A stretch of DNA of 64,000 nucleotides from Bacteroidales bacterium (GTDB taxonomy: Bacteria; Bacteroidota; Bacteroidia; Bacteroidales; UBA932): NCBI GenBank assembly GCA_017430365.1, contig JAFRNC010000002.1:186001-250000 (forward strand). Reading direction: 5' to 3'. The position numbers and the translations under genes were made by a program. This document shows positions 55,134 through 64,000 of this stretch, piece after piece. The notes beneath the pieces were generated by a model. It was not told the DNA's origin, did no database searches, and saw only the letters and a list, made by a program, of their open reading frames with translations. The stretch's first letter is position 1, and each line of letters opens with the position of its first letter.

Positions 55134-56693
55134 CTATTGGTGTTGAACGTGTACCGGAGCGTCGGAATAGACAAGCAGTGAATTGATGGTCAATCCCATG
55201 GGATCGGGATTCAGCCATTTGAAGGAGAGGGTGTGGTCGCCCTTGGGCAGGTTGTACTTGTAGTAGAGTTCCTGCTTGCGGGACTGGTGCTGCAGGGGAA
55301 GGACGACAGTCTCGGACAGTGCGCCGTCCAGCCAGACTTCGACACGTGCCACATAATCGCCTTCAGGCATCCGGTAACCACGGTCGCGGCCCATGGAATA
55401 CTTTACGACCACTCCGTTTCCGTTGAATTCCAGTTCTCCCGCATCAGCTATCGGCTTGCGGACGTCAACCATGGCGACAGGCCAGTGACCGGTGAAAGCT
55501 TCCTCGAAACGGACGGTTTCGGGCTGTTGGACTTTAATGCAGACATCTTTCTCCCCTACCTTGCCGCCGTTGCGTTCGATGACCTGCAAGGCCTGGTCAA
55601 ACGACATCTGATACACTTTGTTCAGGGAGATGTCGGTGTAGGCGAAATTGCGGTCCTCTACTTCGCGCAGATTGGGCATCCAGTATTCAGGGATATTGCT
55701 GTAACCCATCATGGTGCCCAGGATACCTGCAGCGGAGGCGGGGTTGCAGTCGGAATCCTGGCCGCAGCGGGTGCTGATGTCGATGGTCTTGAAGAAATCA
55801 CCTTCGCCATAGAGCAGACCGACAAGGATGTATGCGCTGTTGATTACGGCGTCGATGTTGAAAGCCGCGTATACGCCCTCGGGGCAGCCGATATCGAACG
55901 ACCATTTCTTCTGGATCATCGCCCATGTGAGTTCCCAGTCATCAGGATACATCTCATGCCACTTGATAACGTCGGCCATGCAGCGGTAGAACTTGCTCTG
56001 CTGGGGAATGGTCTTGAGCGCTTCCTTCACGATGGTCTCCACGTCGTCACAGACGAAAGCCAGGGCATACATGGCAGCCACGTAGACACCGCCATACCAG
56101 CCGTCACCGTAGTTCATCAGGTGACCGATGCCGTCGGAATAATAAGTGGCGGCATTCGGCATGCCGGGAGCCATGAGACCCGCGTAGTCCGCCTCGATCT
56201 GGAAGTCAATGTCGTCGGCATGCGGGTTGTTCTCCCAGTAACCGCAGTCCGGAGGCATGATGCCCTGCCGTATATTGTAGCGGGCCTGCTGGTTGGCGTG
56301 CCATAGCGGATAATCCGCACCGGCGAAAGCCTTCGCGAACTCTTCGATGGGAGCGTCGAGTCCCAGCTTGTCAAAAACATCGACGAAAGTCAGGTCCATG
56401 TAGATGTCATCGTAGAGGCCCGGGGCGTTGTCGTAATAGTGTTTCAGGCTATGTTCAGGCCATTCGATATTGATGTTAGGATTGATCATGGTGCCGGAGT
56501 ACCGGAACTCTGTCGGACCGCCGTAAGTGCAGCCTATGGCCTGTCCGGCCCATCCGCCCTTGATCTTGTCCATGAGGGTCTCTTTCGAGAGAGTTACTTC
56601 CGCCGGAGCCTTGGACGTGCAGGACACGGAAAGCAGCGCGCAGAGGAGGATGAAAAATGACAGAATAGTGCGTTTCATACAGGATTTACTCAT
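55134..56693 (-). CDS. exported ADP-ribosylglycohydrolase-family lipoprotein
   Basis: 519 residues; a lipoprotein signal (IILCALLSVSC-like, Cys ~25) is followed by an ADP-ribosylglycohydrolase fold: KIKGGWAGQAIGCTYGGPTE at the start, DDIYMDLTFVDV (acidic metal-binding patch), and TRCGQDSDCNPASAAGILG (second acidic patch, ~320). A C-terminal beta-sandwich follows. Together with ribokinase it probably releases ribose from an N- or O-glycoside such as a nucleoside or ADP-ribose in the periplasm. It overlaps the ribokinase gene by 8 bp. Confidence 0.88.
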   Translation of the reverse strand: MSKSCMKRTILSFFILLCALLSVSCTSKAPAEVTLSKETLMDKIKGGWAGQAIGCTYGGPTEFRYSGTMINPNINIEWPEHSLKHYYDNAPGLYDDIYMDLTFVDVFDKLGLDAPIEEFAKAFAGADYPLWHANQQARYNIRQGIMPPDCGYWENNPHADDIDFQIEADYAGLMAPGMPNAATYYSDGIGHLMNYGDGWYGGVYVAAMYALAFVCDDVETIVKEALKTIPQQSKFYRCMADVIKWHEMYPDDWELTWAMIQKKWSFDIGCPEGVYAAFNIDAVINSAYILVGLLYGEGDFFKTIDISTRCGQDSDCNPASAAGILGTMMGYSNIPEYWMPNLREVEDRNFAYTDISLNKVYQMSFDQALQVIERNGGKVGEKDVCIKVQQPETVRFEEAFTGHWPVAMVDVRKPIADAGELEFNGNGVVVKYSMGRDRGYRMPEGDYVARVEVWLDGALSETVVLPLQHQSRKQELYYKYNLPKGDHTLSFKWLNPDPMGLTINSLLVYSDAPVHVQHQ

Positions 56694-57603
56694 TGGATTT
56701 GTTCAGTACTTTTTCTACGTCCTCACGGGACGGAGCTGATTGTTGTGCGCCCGGACGGGTGACGGCGATGGATGACGCCGCCTGGGCGAAACGGATGGCC
56801 TGCCGCATATCCTTGCCTTCGGAAAGGGCGACGCAGAGGGCTCCGTTGAAGACATCGCCGGCAGCGGTAGTGTCGACCGCCTTGACCTTGAAGGCCGGGA
56901 TAACCTCGGATCGTCCGTCCTGGTAAAGCAGGGCGCCCTTGCTGCCCAGAGTGATAATGACTGTGCCGATACCCTTGCCGGCCAGAACCTCTGCCGCCTT
57001 CACGGCAGAATCGCAATCCGAGATTTTCACGCCGGAAAGGAATTCAGCTTCAGTCTCGTTGGGAGTGATGATATCGACCATAGAGAGCAAATCGTCCGGA
57101 AGCGCGCAGGCCGGGGCCGGATTCAGGACGAACCGGCCCCCGTTGCGCTTGACCCTCCTGGCCGCGTGGCACACGGTCTCCACGGGAGTCTCCAACTGAC
57201 ATAAGACGATATCAAAATTCTCATAGCCTTCGATCCTGTCGATATCTTCAGGAAGAAGCTTCAGATTCGCTCCGGAGGCGACGACGATGCTGTTTTCACC
57301 CTTGGCGTCCACGATGATAAGGGCGACTCCTGAAGCGCAATCAGGCGTGGAGAAGACATAAGAGGTATCGATCCCCTCCCGGTCGAATAAGTTCTTGGCG
57401 GCACGGCCGTAGTCATCGCAACCGGTCATACAGCAGAAGGTTATCTTCTCACCCAGACGGGCCGCCGCGACGGCCTGGTTCGCCCCTTTCCCGCCGGGAT
57501 TCACGAAGAACGTCCCTCCCAAAAGCGTTTCGCCGGGTTTGGGCATCTTCTCCGACCGGACAACCAGGTCAGTGTTGGAACTGCCTATTACTAGTATACT
57601 CAT
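56686..57603 (-). CDS. rbsK: ribokinase
   Basis: PfkB-family sugar kinase, 305 residues. It shows the N-terminal VIGSSNTDLVVRSEKMPKPG, GGKGANQAVAAARLG substrate loop (~39-53), NETEAEFLSG, and the catalytic DTTAAGDVFNGAL (Asp ~250). These are the ribokinase signatures, and the neighbours (glycohydrolase, permease, SusCD, LacI regulator) support ribose as the substrate. Confidence 0.95.
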   Translation of the reverse strand: MSILVIGSSNTDLVVRSEKMPKPGETLLGGTFFVNPGGKGANQAVAAARLGEKITFCCMTGCDDYGRAAKNLFDREGIDTSYVFSTPDCASGVALIIVDAKGENSIVVASGANLKLLPEDIDRIEGYENFDIVLCQLETPVETVCHAARRVKRNGGRFVLNPAPACALPDDLLSMVDIITPNETEAEFLSGVKISDCDSAVKAAEVLAGKGIGTVIITLGSKGALLYQDGRSEVIPAFKVKAVDTTAAGDVFNGALCVALSEGKDMRQAIRFAQAASSIAVTRPGAQQSAPSREDVEKVLNKSNE

Positions 57604-57629
57604 GTTTAAAGTTACGAATAATTATCGGA

Positions 57630-59165
57630 TCAATAACCGGGATTCTGCTTCAGGTTGGCATTCGTGTTCATCGCCCTGTACGGAATCGGGAAAATGTCCC
57701 GGTAGCTGTCAGTATTGGTCTTGTTGTCCCAAGGCTTGCTGAATGTGCCGAAACGGACCTGGTCCTGACGGCGGTGACCCTCCCAGCAGAGTTCGCGGGC
57801 GCGTTCTTCCAGCAATTCGTCGAGCGTGAGCGTAGCTGCCGTATAAGGCGTGGCCTTGGCACGGTTGCGGACATAATTGGCATAGCGTACAGCCTCATCG
57901 TTGGCCTTGCCTCCGTTCTGGCGCATAATGGCTTCAGCCTTGAGAAGGTAGGCGTCGGCAAGACGGTAAATAGGGAAATCATTGCTCATCGCCTGATAGG
58001 ACAGTCCGTCCTCATATTCCCATTTGCACATGCGGACACCGGAATCCAGCAGGGCCGGGTCGGACTGGTTGTAGATGGGACCTACGAAAGGCGTATAGGT
58101 CAACTGGCGGCCGGGGCTGACCATGAGCGGATTGCCGCTCTTGTCGAACTGGGGACCTTCCAGCCAGGACTTGCGGCGGACGTCGTTCTCACCGTATGAA
58201 TTCCAGAGCCATTCCAGGCCGCATGCACCGTCCCAGCAGAAGTTCAGGATGTTGAAGGTCTGCTGGCTGAGCGTCTGAAGCGTGATGTTGTGAAGCGGGA
58301 AAGTATTGGTAATGCTGGCCTCGAGCGGAATAGCCCAGATAGTTTCAGTGCAGTTTTCATTATGAACGCTGAAGCAGGTGAAATAGTCGGGCTCAAGCTG
58401 GAGGGAGTTGAAGCGCATCACCTGGTCGAGAGCCGAAGAGGCGTCTGCCCACTTGGGAGTCCCGGTCCAGACCTCGGAGTTCATATAGAGCTTGGCAAGC
58501 ATCATATAAGCGGCAGCCTTGGTCGCGCGTCCGTAGTTTGCAGAAGTGGGAGCGTCTTCCAGATAGCCCACGTTATCCTTGATTTCCTTTTCGATGAAAT
58601 TGAACAGTTCCTGGGGAGGGACCTGAGAAGGGAGGGATGTATCCGTGAAGTCGGTCACCAGCGGAAGGTTACGGAACCAGTCGATTCCCTTCAGGTAAAG
58701 GTACGCGCGGACCATCTTCACCTCGGCGACGAGTTTTTCACTTCCCGCGAACTGTACGTTCGCCTCTTCCATCTGGTAAAGGATCTGGTTGCATCGGGTC
58801 ACACCGTCCATGACAAAGCTGTAAGCCCTCCAGACGCCGTCATGACGGACGTCCCAGGTATGCTGGTGGTCCTGGATCCAGACGCCGTTGTCCCACCAGA
58901 GACCGCCTTCGCGATAGGGAATGATTCCTTCATCGGTGGTCACCATATCGTTCATCCAGACACCCATGTGCTGGAGATAGCCGTTGCTCCATGAATTGGA
59001 GGAAAGCCAGGCATAGGCACGTCCCACATTCTTGATCAGGGATTCCTCGTTGGTGAAGAAGCCGTCGGCCGGCAGTTCGGAGTAAACCGTCTCGTCCAGG
59101 TTCGTGCAGGCTCCGACAGCAAGAAGCATCGCGCACGCAATAAGAATGGAATATATCTTTTTCAT
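57630..59165 (-). CDS. SusD/RagB-family nutrient-binding lipoprotein
   Basis: 511 residues with a lipoprotein signal (MKKIYSILIACAMLLAVGAC, Cys20) followed by TNLDETVYSELPADGFFTNE, typical of SusD. The C-terminal RARELCWEGHRRQDQVRFG block is the RagB/SusD signature. It pairs with the SusC gene 12 bp upstream; the locus context suggests a ribose-containing ligand. Confidence 0.95.
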   Translation of the reverse strand: MKKIYSILIACAMLLAVGACTNLDETVYSELPADGFFTNEESLIKNVGRAYAWLSSNSWSNGYLQHMGVWMNDMVTTDEGIIPYREGGLWWDNGVWIQDHQHTWDVRHDGVWRAYSFVMDGVTRCNQILYQMEEANVQFAGSEKLVAEVKMVRAYLYLKGIDWFRNLPLVTDFTDTSLPSQVPPQELFNFIEKEIKDNVGYLEDAPTSANYGRATKAAAYMMLAKLYMNSEVWTGTPKWADASSALDQVMRFNSLQLEPDYFTCFSVHNENCTETIWAIPLEASITNTFPLHNITLQTLSQQTFNILNFCWDGACGLEWLWNSYGENDVRRKSWLEGPQFDKSGNPLMVSPGRQLTYTPFVGPIYNQSDPALLDSGVRMCKWEYEDGLSYQAMSNDFPIYRLADAYLLKAEAIMRQNGGKANDEAVRYANYVRNRAKATPYTAATLTLDELLEERARELCWEGHRRQDQVRFGTFSKPWDNKTNTDSYRDIFPIPYRAMNTNANLKQNPGY

Positions 59166-59177
59166 GATGTCAGCAGT

Positions 59178-62087
59178 TTAGAAAGTGAGATTGATGCCAA
59201 GGACGAATGCCCTGGTGGAAGGATAGAATTCATCCCAGGCGATACCGGGAGCGAGTCCGTTCAGGTTGACTTCGGGGTCTACGCCCTTGTATTTGGTCAG
59301 GGTCAGCAGGTTGGTACCCGTGAGATATACCTTGAGCGACTGCATCCAGTCCACCTTGGGCCTGAACATGTACGACAGCGTCACGTTGGCCAGTTTGACG
59401 AAGGAGCCGTCTTCCACATAATGGGACGACCAGGTTGTCTGGCCGGTATTGTCCTTGGAGTCGAAGGTAGAGCGGAGGATATTCTTGCCGCCGAAGTAAT
59501 AATAACCTTCATAGAACAGGCGCTGGATGTTCGCCACGTCGTTTCCGATGGAGCCGCGGAAGAGGAACGACAGATCCCATGACTTATACCTCAGGCCGTT
59601 CGACCATCCGAAGATGACATCCGGATAAGCGTTGCCGATGACTTCATACACGGCCTCGGAAACCGCCTCGCCGGGGGTGACGCCCTTGTAAGTCGCATTG
59701 CCGTTACCGTCCATGCCGGTAAACACGGGGCCGAAGAAATTACCGATGGGTTCTCCCTCATAGATACGCTCCACATACTGCTTGAAGTCGGTGGAAATAT
59801 AGCCCTGTTCGATATACTGCATTGCATAATCCTCGTTCGAGAAGCGGTCCAGGATATTCTTGTTGTGCGACATCGTGAGGGTCGTATTCCAGGTGAAATC
59901 CTTTGTACGGACAGGAATCGCGCTGAGCATGAGCTCGATACCGGAGTTCTTGATCACGCCCACATTCGTGAACTTGCGGTCGTAGAGGTTCGGGGGAACC
60001 GGCACGGAATAAGTGTAGAGCAGGTCACTGGTGACGCGGTTGTAGTAGTCGATGGCACCGCTGAGGCGGCCCTTGAAGAATGAGAAGTCGAGACCCACGT
60101 TGAACTCGCTCTTGCGCTCCCACTTGAGGTCTTCGTTGGCGTTCGAGGCGGGGCCGTAGGAGTTGACCCAGGCACCGTTGTAGTAGAACTTGCCGCTGGT
60201 GGACAGACGGGCGAGCGACTGGTAGTTGGCGATATCCTGGTTGCCGGTCACACCGTAACCGATTCGGAATTTCAGTTCGTCCAGCCATTTGACATTCTTC
60301 ATGAATTCTTCCTGGTCGATGCGCCAGCCTGCGCTAACTGCAGGGAAGAGACCCCACTTGTTGTTGGCGCCGAACCTCGAGGAACCTTCGTACCTGGCCG
60401 AAACGGAAAGGAGGTATTTCTCCTTATAGTTATAGATGGCACGGCCGAAGAATGCGATCAGCTTGCTGCTCTGCTTTGACGACCTCATATTGGCGGCTCC
60501 TTCCTGGAGGCCGCTTCCGGAGCCGATGTTATGCCAGGAGAAGTAGTCCGTATCGAAGTTCTTGTTCCACATGTAAGCGGTTTCATACATATTGTCTGAA
60601 TATGAATAACCGCCGAGGAGCTGAAGCGCGTGGTCCCCGAAAGTCTTATTGTAATTGGCCTCGAGGTCGAGGGTCTTGGTCAGATTCCAATAGTTGTTTA
60701 TGCTCGCCTCACCCGTGGTCTGAGCATCCTGGGGATAGAACTTGGTGCGATAGGTGCTCGAACTTCCGGAATACTGGTTGAACGATCCGGTGGCCGAGAC
60801 ACTCAGGTCATCGGTCAGGTTGAACGTCGCCCTGAGGCTGCCCATGAAATAACGGGTCCTGTTCTCCTGCTCGTTCTCGTTGATCAGTGCCACCGGGTTG
60901 TAGTACTGGAAAGGAGCGCTGTTGGTGTAGTATCCGCCATGCGCGGTATCATTCTCATCGTAGATAGGCTCGGTCGGATTTCGGCGTACCGCCTGCTGGA
61001 CCGCCCACTGGTCGGTAGGATGAGCGAGACGGTTATTGTAGTTGATATTATAATTCAAGGTAAGCCTGTTCTTTATGGCTTTCTGGGTAATGTTCATCCT
61101 GGCCCTGATATCCTGGCGGTCGCTGCCGAGGATCAGGCCCTTGTCGTTCATATAGGAAACGGCGGCCCTGTAATTCAGGTTGTCCGATCCTCCGGAAATG
61201 CCCAGATTGTAATACTGGGTGATGGGATTCTTGCGGGTGATGGCGTCGAGCCAGTCAGTATCGCTGCCGCCGTCGAAACCGGTATATCCCTTGGCCAGGA
61301 CATCCCTGAATTCTTTTGCGGAAAGCACTTCGAGTTTCCTGTTCACGGTCTGGAGGCTGGCATAGGTCGAGAAGTCGACGCTGGACCGCACACCCTGCTT
61401 CCCTTTCTTGGTAGTGATCAGGATGACGCCGTTCGTACCGCGCGTACCGTAGATAGCTGCTGCGGAGCCGTCCTTCAGGACGTCGATCGACTCGATTTCC
61501 TCCGGGTTGATACTGTCGAGAGAGCCTCCGACCACATTGTCGATGACCACGAGCGGCTCGGCTCCGGCGGACATGGTCGTGTTGCCTCGAAGCTGGATGC
61601 TGATCCCGCCGTTCGGGTCGCCGCCGTCATAGCGGACGATCGAAAGGCCGGCGATTTTGCCGTTGATCAGGTCGTAGGGGCTGGAATTGCTGCCCTGCAG
61701 GAAATCGTCGCTCTTGACACTGGCCACTGAACCGGTGATCTCCTTGCGTGTCGTATGGCCGTAACCGATGACGACGACATCGTCGAGGGTCGTGACATCT
61801 TCGGTCATGGTCACGTCAAGGACGGGCCCCTGGACGGGGAGAGAGATATCGGAATAACCGATATAGGAGAAATGAAGGGTAGCCGACGGCTTTACGGTCA
61901 GGGTATATTTTCCTTCCTCATCCGTCGCTACTGCATTCTGTGTACCCTCTTCGAAAACGAAAACGCCGATGAGGGGCTCGCCGAAAGCATTCTTCACGGT
62001 ACCGCTGACTTTCTGCTGTGCAAAAAGCTGAACGGACATGAACAAAGCCATCAACACAAACAAGCATCTGCCCAAAGTCTTTTTCAT
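59178..62087 (-). CDS. SusC/RagA-family TonB-dependent transporter
   Basis: 969 residues: signal peptide (cleavage near LFAQ, residue 24), carboxypeptidase-like domain (~28-100, VSGTVKNAFGEPLIGVFVFE), plug (~105-220, with GHTTRKEITGSVASVKSDDF and DVLKDGSAAAIYGTRGTNGV) and barrel to the C-terminal LGINLTF. It is the first gene of the ribose/nucleoside operon and is divergent from the LacI-type regulator, which probably controls it. Confidence 0.96.
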   Translation of the reverse strand: MKKTLGRCLFVLMALFMSVQLFAQQKVSGTVKNAFGEPLIGVFVFEEGTQNAVATDEEGKYTLTVKPSATLHFSYIGYSDISLPVQGPVLDVTMTEDVTTLDDVVVIGYGHTTRKEITGSVASVKSDDFLQGSNSSPYDLINGKIAGLSIVRYDGGDPNGGISIQLRGNTTMSAGAEPLVVIDNVVGGSLDSINPEEIESIDVLKDGSAAAIYGTRGTNGVILITTKKGKQGVRSSVDFSTYASLQTVNRKLEVLSAKEFRDVLAKGYTGFDGGSDTDWLDAITRKNPITQYYNLGISGGSDNLNYRAAVSYMNDKGLILGSDRQDIRARMNITQKAIKNRLTLNYNINYNNRLAHPTDQWAVQQAVRRNPTEPIYDENDTAHGGYYTNSAPFQYYNPVALINENEQENRTRYFMGSLRATFNLTDDLSVSATGSFNQYSGSSSTYRTKFYPQDAQTTGEASINNYWNLTKTLDLEANYNKTFGDHALQLLGGYSYSDNMYETAYMWNKNFDTDYFSWHNIGSGSGLQEGAANMRSSKQSSKLIAFFGRAIYNYKEKYLLSVSARYEGSSRFGANNKWGLFPAVSAGWRIDQEEFMKNVKWLDELKFRIGYGVTGNQDIANYQSLARLSTSGKFYYNGAWVNSYGPASNANEDLKWERKSEFNVGLDFSFFKGRLSGAIDYYNRVTSDLLYTYSVPVPPNLYDRKFTNVGVIKNSGIELMLSAIPVRTKDFTWNTTLTMSHNKNILDRFSNEDYAMQYIEQGYISTDFKQYVERIYEGEPIGNFFGPVFTGMDGNGNATYKGVTPGEAVSEAVYEVIGNAYPDVIFGWSNGLRYKSWDLSFLFRGSIGNDVANIQRLFYEGYYYFGGKNILRSTFDSKDNTGQTTWSSHYVEDGSFVKLANVTLSYMFRPKVDWMQSLKVYLTGTNLLTLTKYKGVDPEVNLNGLAPGIAWDEFYPSTRAFVLGINLTF

Positions 62088-62138
62088 AGCGATTATTTAG
62101 TAAATATTGGTAAAAATGAGACTGTGCAATCGTTTGTT

Positions 62139-62146
62139 CAAATTTA
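62139..62146 (-). promoter_or_regulatory. -7 element of the second susC operon
   Basis: Reverse-strand TAAATTTG fits TAnnTTTG; no clear -33 box is visible, as expected for an activated or repressed promoter. Confidence 0.5.
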
Positions 62147-62213
62147 ACGAGAGAAAACAATAAAAACTTCGTTTCAGAGCTAGGTTTTTGGAAAATATCA
62201 AAATTATTTGTAC

Positions 62214-62258
62214 GCAAATTTGCCGGATTTGCGCAAATTTTTTATCTTTATTGCGCAA
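62214..62258. promoter_or_regulatory. palindromic operator cluster for the LacI-type regulator
   Basis: Three palindromes lie between susC and the regulator gene: GCAAATTTGC (62214-62223), ATTTGCGCAAAT (62227-62238) and TTGCGCAA (62251-62258). TTGCGCAA cores with a central CG are typical LacI-family sites. The last two bracket TATCTTTA, a near-match to the -7 box of the regulator's own promoter. Confidence 0.6.
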
Positions 62259-62269
62259 AAATTGGAAAA

Positions 62270-63277
62270 ATGAAGGAGACCCTGACAAGCATTTCCGAAA
62301 GAATCGGCGTTTCACCCGCTACAATTTCCCGCATAGTCAACGGCAAGGCCGATAAATACCGTATCAGCAAAGAGACCGTCGACAAGGTCATGGCCGAGGT
62401 TAACAGGTGCAAATACACTCCCAGCCTCCTTGCACGGAGTTTGCGTACCAACAAGACATCGACCATCGGCCTCCTTCTGCCTTCAGCCGCCAACCCGTTC
62501 TTTTCCCATATTGCCGAATCCATTATCAAGGATGCGTACGCAAAGGGTTATATTACCATCACCCTGGACAACATGGAGAACGAAGCCGTCCAGCGGGCAT
62601 GCCTCTCTATTATGATTTCAAGGAAAGTCGACGGAATCATCGCCGCTCCCTGCGGAAACGACCCCACTCCTTTCGAAGAAATCAACCGGACGACGACACC
62701 CATCGTCCTCGTTGACCGTTATTTCGAAGAGTCCACCCTGTCGCACGTAACATCCAACAATTATAAAGGAGCTTTCGAGGCCACGAGCTTTCTTATCCAG
62801 AACGGACACAGACACATAGCCTGCATTCAGGGGGACACCCAGTCCATGCCGAACAAACGTCGGGTAAACGGTTTCCTGGCGGCGCTCAAGGAGAGCGGAG
62901 AAGAACACAAAGCAGTGGTCGCCGGGGATGCATTCTCCGTCCAGAACGGTTATCTCGAGACCAAACTCATCCTCAACATGAATCCGCGTCCGACGGCCAT
63001 TTTCGCACTCAGTTACACCATTCTCCTCGGAGTGATAAAAGCAGTACAGGATTCAGGTTTACATATCCCTGATGACATCTCGGTAATCTCGTTCGACGAG
63101 AACATCAGCCTCGACTACATGACTCCTCCCATAACCCGGGTCAGCCAGCCGGTGGAAGAGATGGGAAAGTTGGCCAGCAAACTCCTTTTCAGCAGCATAG
63201 AAAACAATACACGCAAGACCAACAAACTGGAACTGGTCACGACCATCAAGGCGGGACAGTCAATCCGTCATATCTGA
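62270..63277 (+). CDS. LacI-family transcriptional regulator
   Basis: 335 residues with an N-terminal helix-turn-helix (TLTSISERIGVSPATISRIV, residues 3-22), a hinge helix (YTPSLLARSLRT) and a periplasmic-binding-protein-like effector domain (TIGLLLPSAANPFFSHIAES onward; VISFDENISLDYMTPPITRV near the C-terminus). It likely binds ribose or a ribose derivative and controls the divergent susC operon and itself. LacI-type regulation of a SusCD locus, rather than a hybrid two-component system or SusR, fits simple sugars. Confidence 0.92.
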   Translation: MKETLTSISERIGVSPATISRIVNGKADKYRISKETVDKVMAEVNRCKYTPSLLARSLRTNKTSTIGLLLPSAANPFFSHIAESIIKDAYAKGYITITLDNMENEAVQRACLSIMISRKVDGIIAAPCGNDPTPFEEINRTTTPIVLVDRYFEESTLSHVTSNNYKGAFEATSFLIQNGHRHIACIQGDTQSMPNKRRVNGFLAALKESGEEHKAVVAGDAFSVQNGYLETKLILNMNPRPTAIFALSYTILLGVIKAVQDSGLHIPDDISVISFDENISLDYMTPPITRVSQPVEEMGKLASKLLFSSIENNTRKTNKLELVTTIKAGQSIRHI

Positions 63278-63297
63278 CGGCCGGAGGTCCGGCAGGG

Positions 63298-63668
63298 CTA
63301 CCTGGAATCCATGACAAACAGAAGGTCGGCACCGTCCCTGATATCTTCATAACGGAGAGTAGTGCCTTTCATGCGGACACCGTTCAGGTAGACGGACTTG
63401 ACACGGACATGGTCCGGAGCCCAGTTCTTTGTGCGGACGGTCAGGGTGCCGCCGTCCGAAAGGCGGACCCTTACGCCCGGAAGGCAGGGTGAGCCGAGTT
63501 CGTATTCGTTGCTTCCCGGGCACAGGGGATAGAAGCCGAGGCAGTTGAATATGTACCACGCCAATCCTTTCGTGGGCACCGCCGGATTCGGCAATGTCTA
63601 TCCTCCGCTGAAACGGTCACGGAAATGCAGGCAAGCATAGCTGCCAGGACTGTCGCTATTCTGTTCAT
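63298..63668 (-). pseudogene. GH92 alpha-mannosidase relic
   Basis: The reverse strand starts with a signal peptide (MNRIATVLAAMLACISVTVS, from 63668) that then shifts frame into the C-terminal end of a GH92 glycosidase (KGLAWYIFNCLGFYPLCPGS, a G-S-P block and a closing FVMD segment). A normal GH92 has about 750 residues, so nearly the whole catalytic region is missing. This is an internal deletion remnant. Confidence 0.75.
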
Positions 63669-63677
63669 GTGACAAAG

Positions 63678-64000
63678 TTAACGTTTTTTCTCCCCCAGGA
63701 CGCACCAGCGGATAAAGGGGATGCGGCGGATGATTTCGTATATGAGCGGCGACAGCGTGAATACCGCCACCGCCAGGATGACATACATCGACCACGGCGG
63801 GAGCTGTGTATACATCTTCATCTGATATCCCAGAGCCGCGATTACCAGATAGTGGACTATGTAAATGCCGAAGCTGGAACGGGTCATATACCCCGCGATG
63901 GCGCTTGTCCGGTCAAACCGGGCCTTGAACCACGCCGTCATCGCCAGGCAGGCAAGCCACCCGTAGATGCAGTTAAGAGGTCTGCCGAGATACTGCGGAG
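63678..64000 (-). CDS. acyltransferase-3 family membrane protein (partial, runs off the right edge)
   Basis: The reverse frame is open to the window edge. Visible are C-terminal helices typical of acyltransferase-3 proteins: SSFGIYIVHYLVIAALGYQ, a segment with PPWSMYVILAVAVFTLSPLI, and a basic end (RRIPFIRWCVLGEKKR). The family transfers acyl groups to surface sugars. The catalytic N-terminal part lies outside the window. Confidence 0.8.
   Translation of the reverse strand, partial: PQYLGRPLNCIYGWLACLAMTAWFKARFDRTSAIAGYMTRSSFGIYIVHYLVIAALGYQMKMYTQLPPWSMYVILAVAVFTLSPLIYEIIRRIPFIRWCVLGEKKR

Overview
The window looks like chromosomal DNA from a gut-type member of the Bacteroidales (Bacteroidetes). 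It carries two SusC/SusD pairs, DUF4290 next to FtsK and a LolA-like gene, a GtrA gene, a GH92 relic and a DPP4-type peptidase. Many promoters fit the Bacteroidetes pattern TTTG-N19..22-TAnnTTTG. Core genes look GC-rich, while one lipoprotein gene (28.8-30.0 kb) and the defence region are visibly AT-richer. The genus cannot be fixed from the sequence alone.

Bases 1-36.8 kb are mostly housekeeping and metabolism. In order: a short ComEC; an ackA-ptb-buk acyl-phosphate/acid-kinase operon followed by a secreted GATase-like protein; a SusC/SusD pair; both methylmalonyl-CoA mutase subunits (succinate/propionate interconversion); a secreted esterase; rsmF split into two overlapping frames; NUDIX, LolA-like, FtsK and DUF4290 genes; rmlD and rmlC (dTDP-rhamnose); a 1082-residue fused iron-sulfur/flavin dehydrogenase; a deoxynucleoside kinase; pruA; a DPP4-like peptidase; and a run of envelope genes (CDP-alcohol phosphatidyltransferase, GtrA, acyltransferase, M14 peptidase, SDR).

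Bases 36.8-44.1 kb hold tRNA-Pro and tRNA-Ser followed by a 7.1-kb integrative island. Its ends are marked by a 17-bp direct repeat of the tRNA-Ser 3' end (36991-37007 and 44119-44135). The island encodes an IntDOT-like tyrosine recombinase, an EcoRI-family adenine methyltransferase paired with a DUF262-HNH nuclease (a candidate restriction system), a catalytic-domain-only second recombinase, several small proteins and about 1 kb of structured non-coding DNA.

Immediately beyond lies a compact type II-C CRISPR-Cas locus (44.7-50.25 kb): tracrRNA, cas9, cas1, cas2 and five identical 48-bp repeats with four spacers. Three features stand out. The tracrRNA gene lies antisense inside the cas9 leader, between two facing promoters. 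Each repeat contains a Bacteroidetes promoter pattern pointing into a spacer. The whole locus sits between two ~170-bp direct repeats.

Bases 50.4-54 kb form a repeat-rich patch with a TM2 protein, a short peptide gene, a fimbrillin/FSR-type lipoprotein and a frameshifted acyltransferase. Bases 54.1-63.3 kb are a likely ribose/nucleoside utilisation locus: susC-susD-ribokinase-ADP-ribosylglycohydrolase-transporter, divergent from a LacI-type regulator with palindromic operators. The window ends with a GH92 relic and a truncated acyltransferase.
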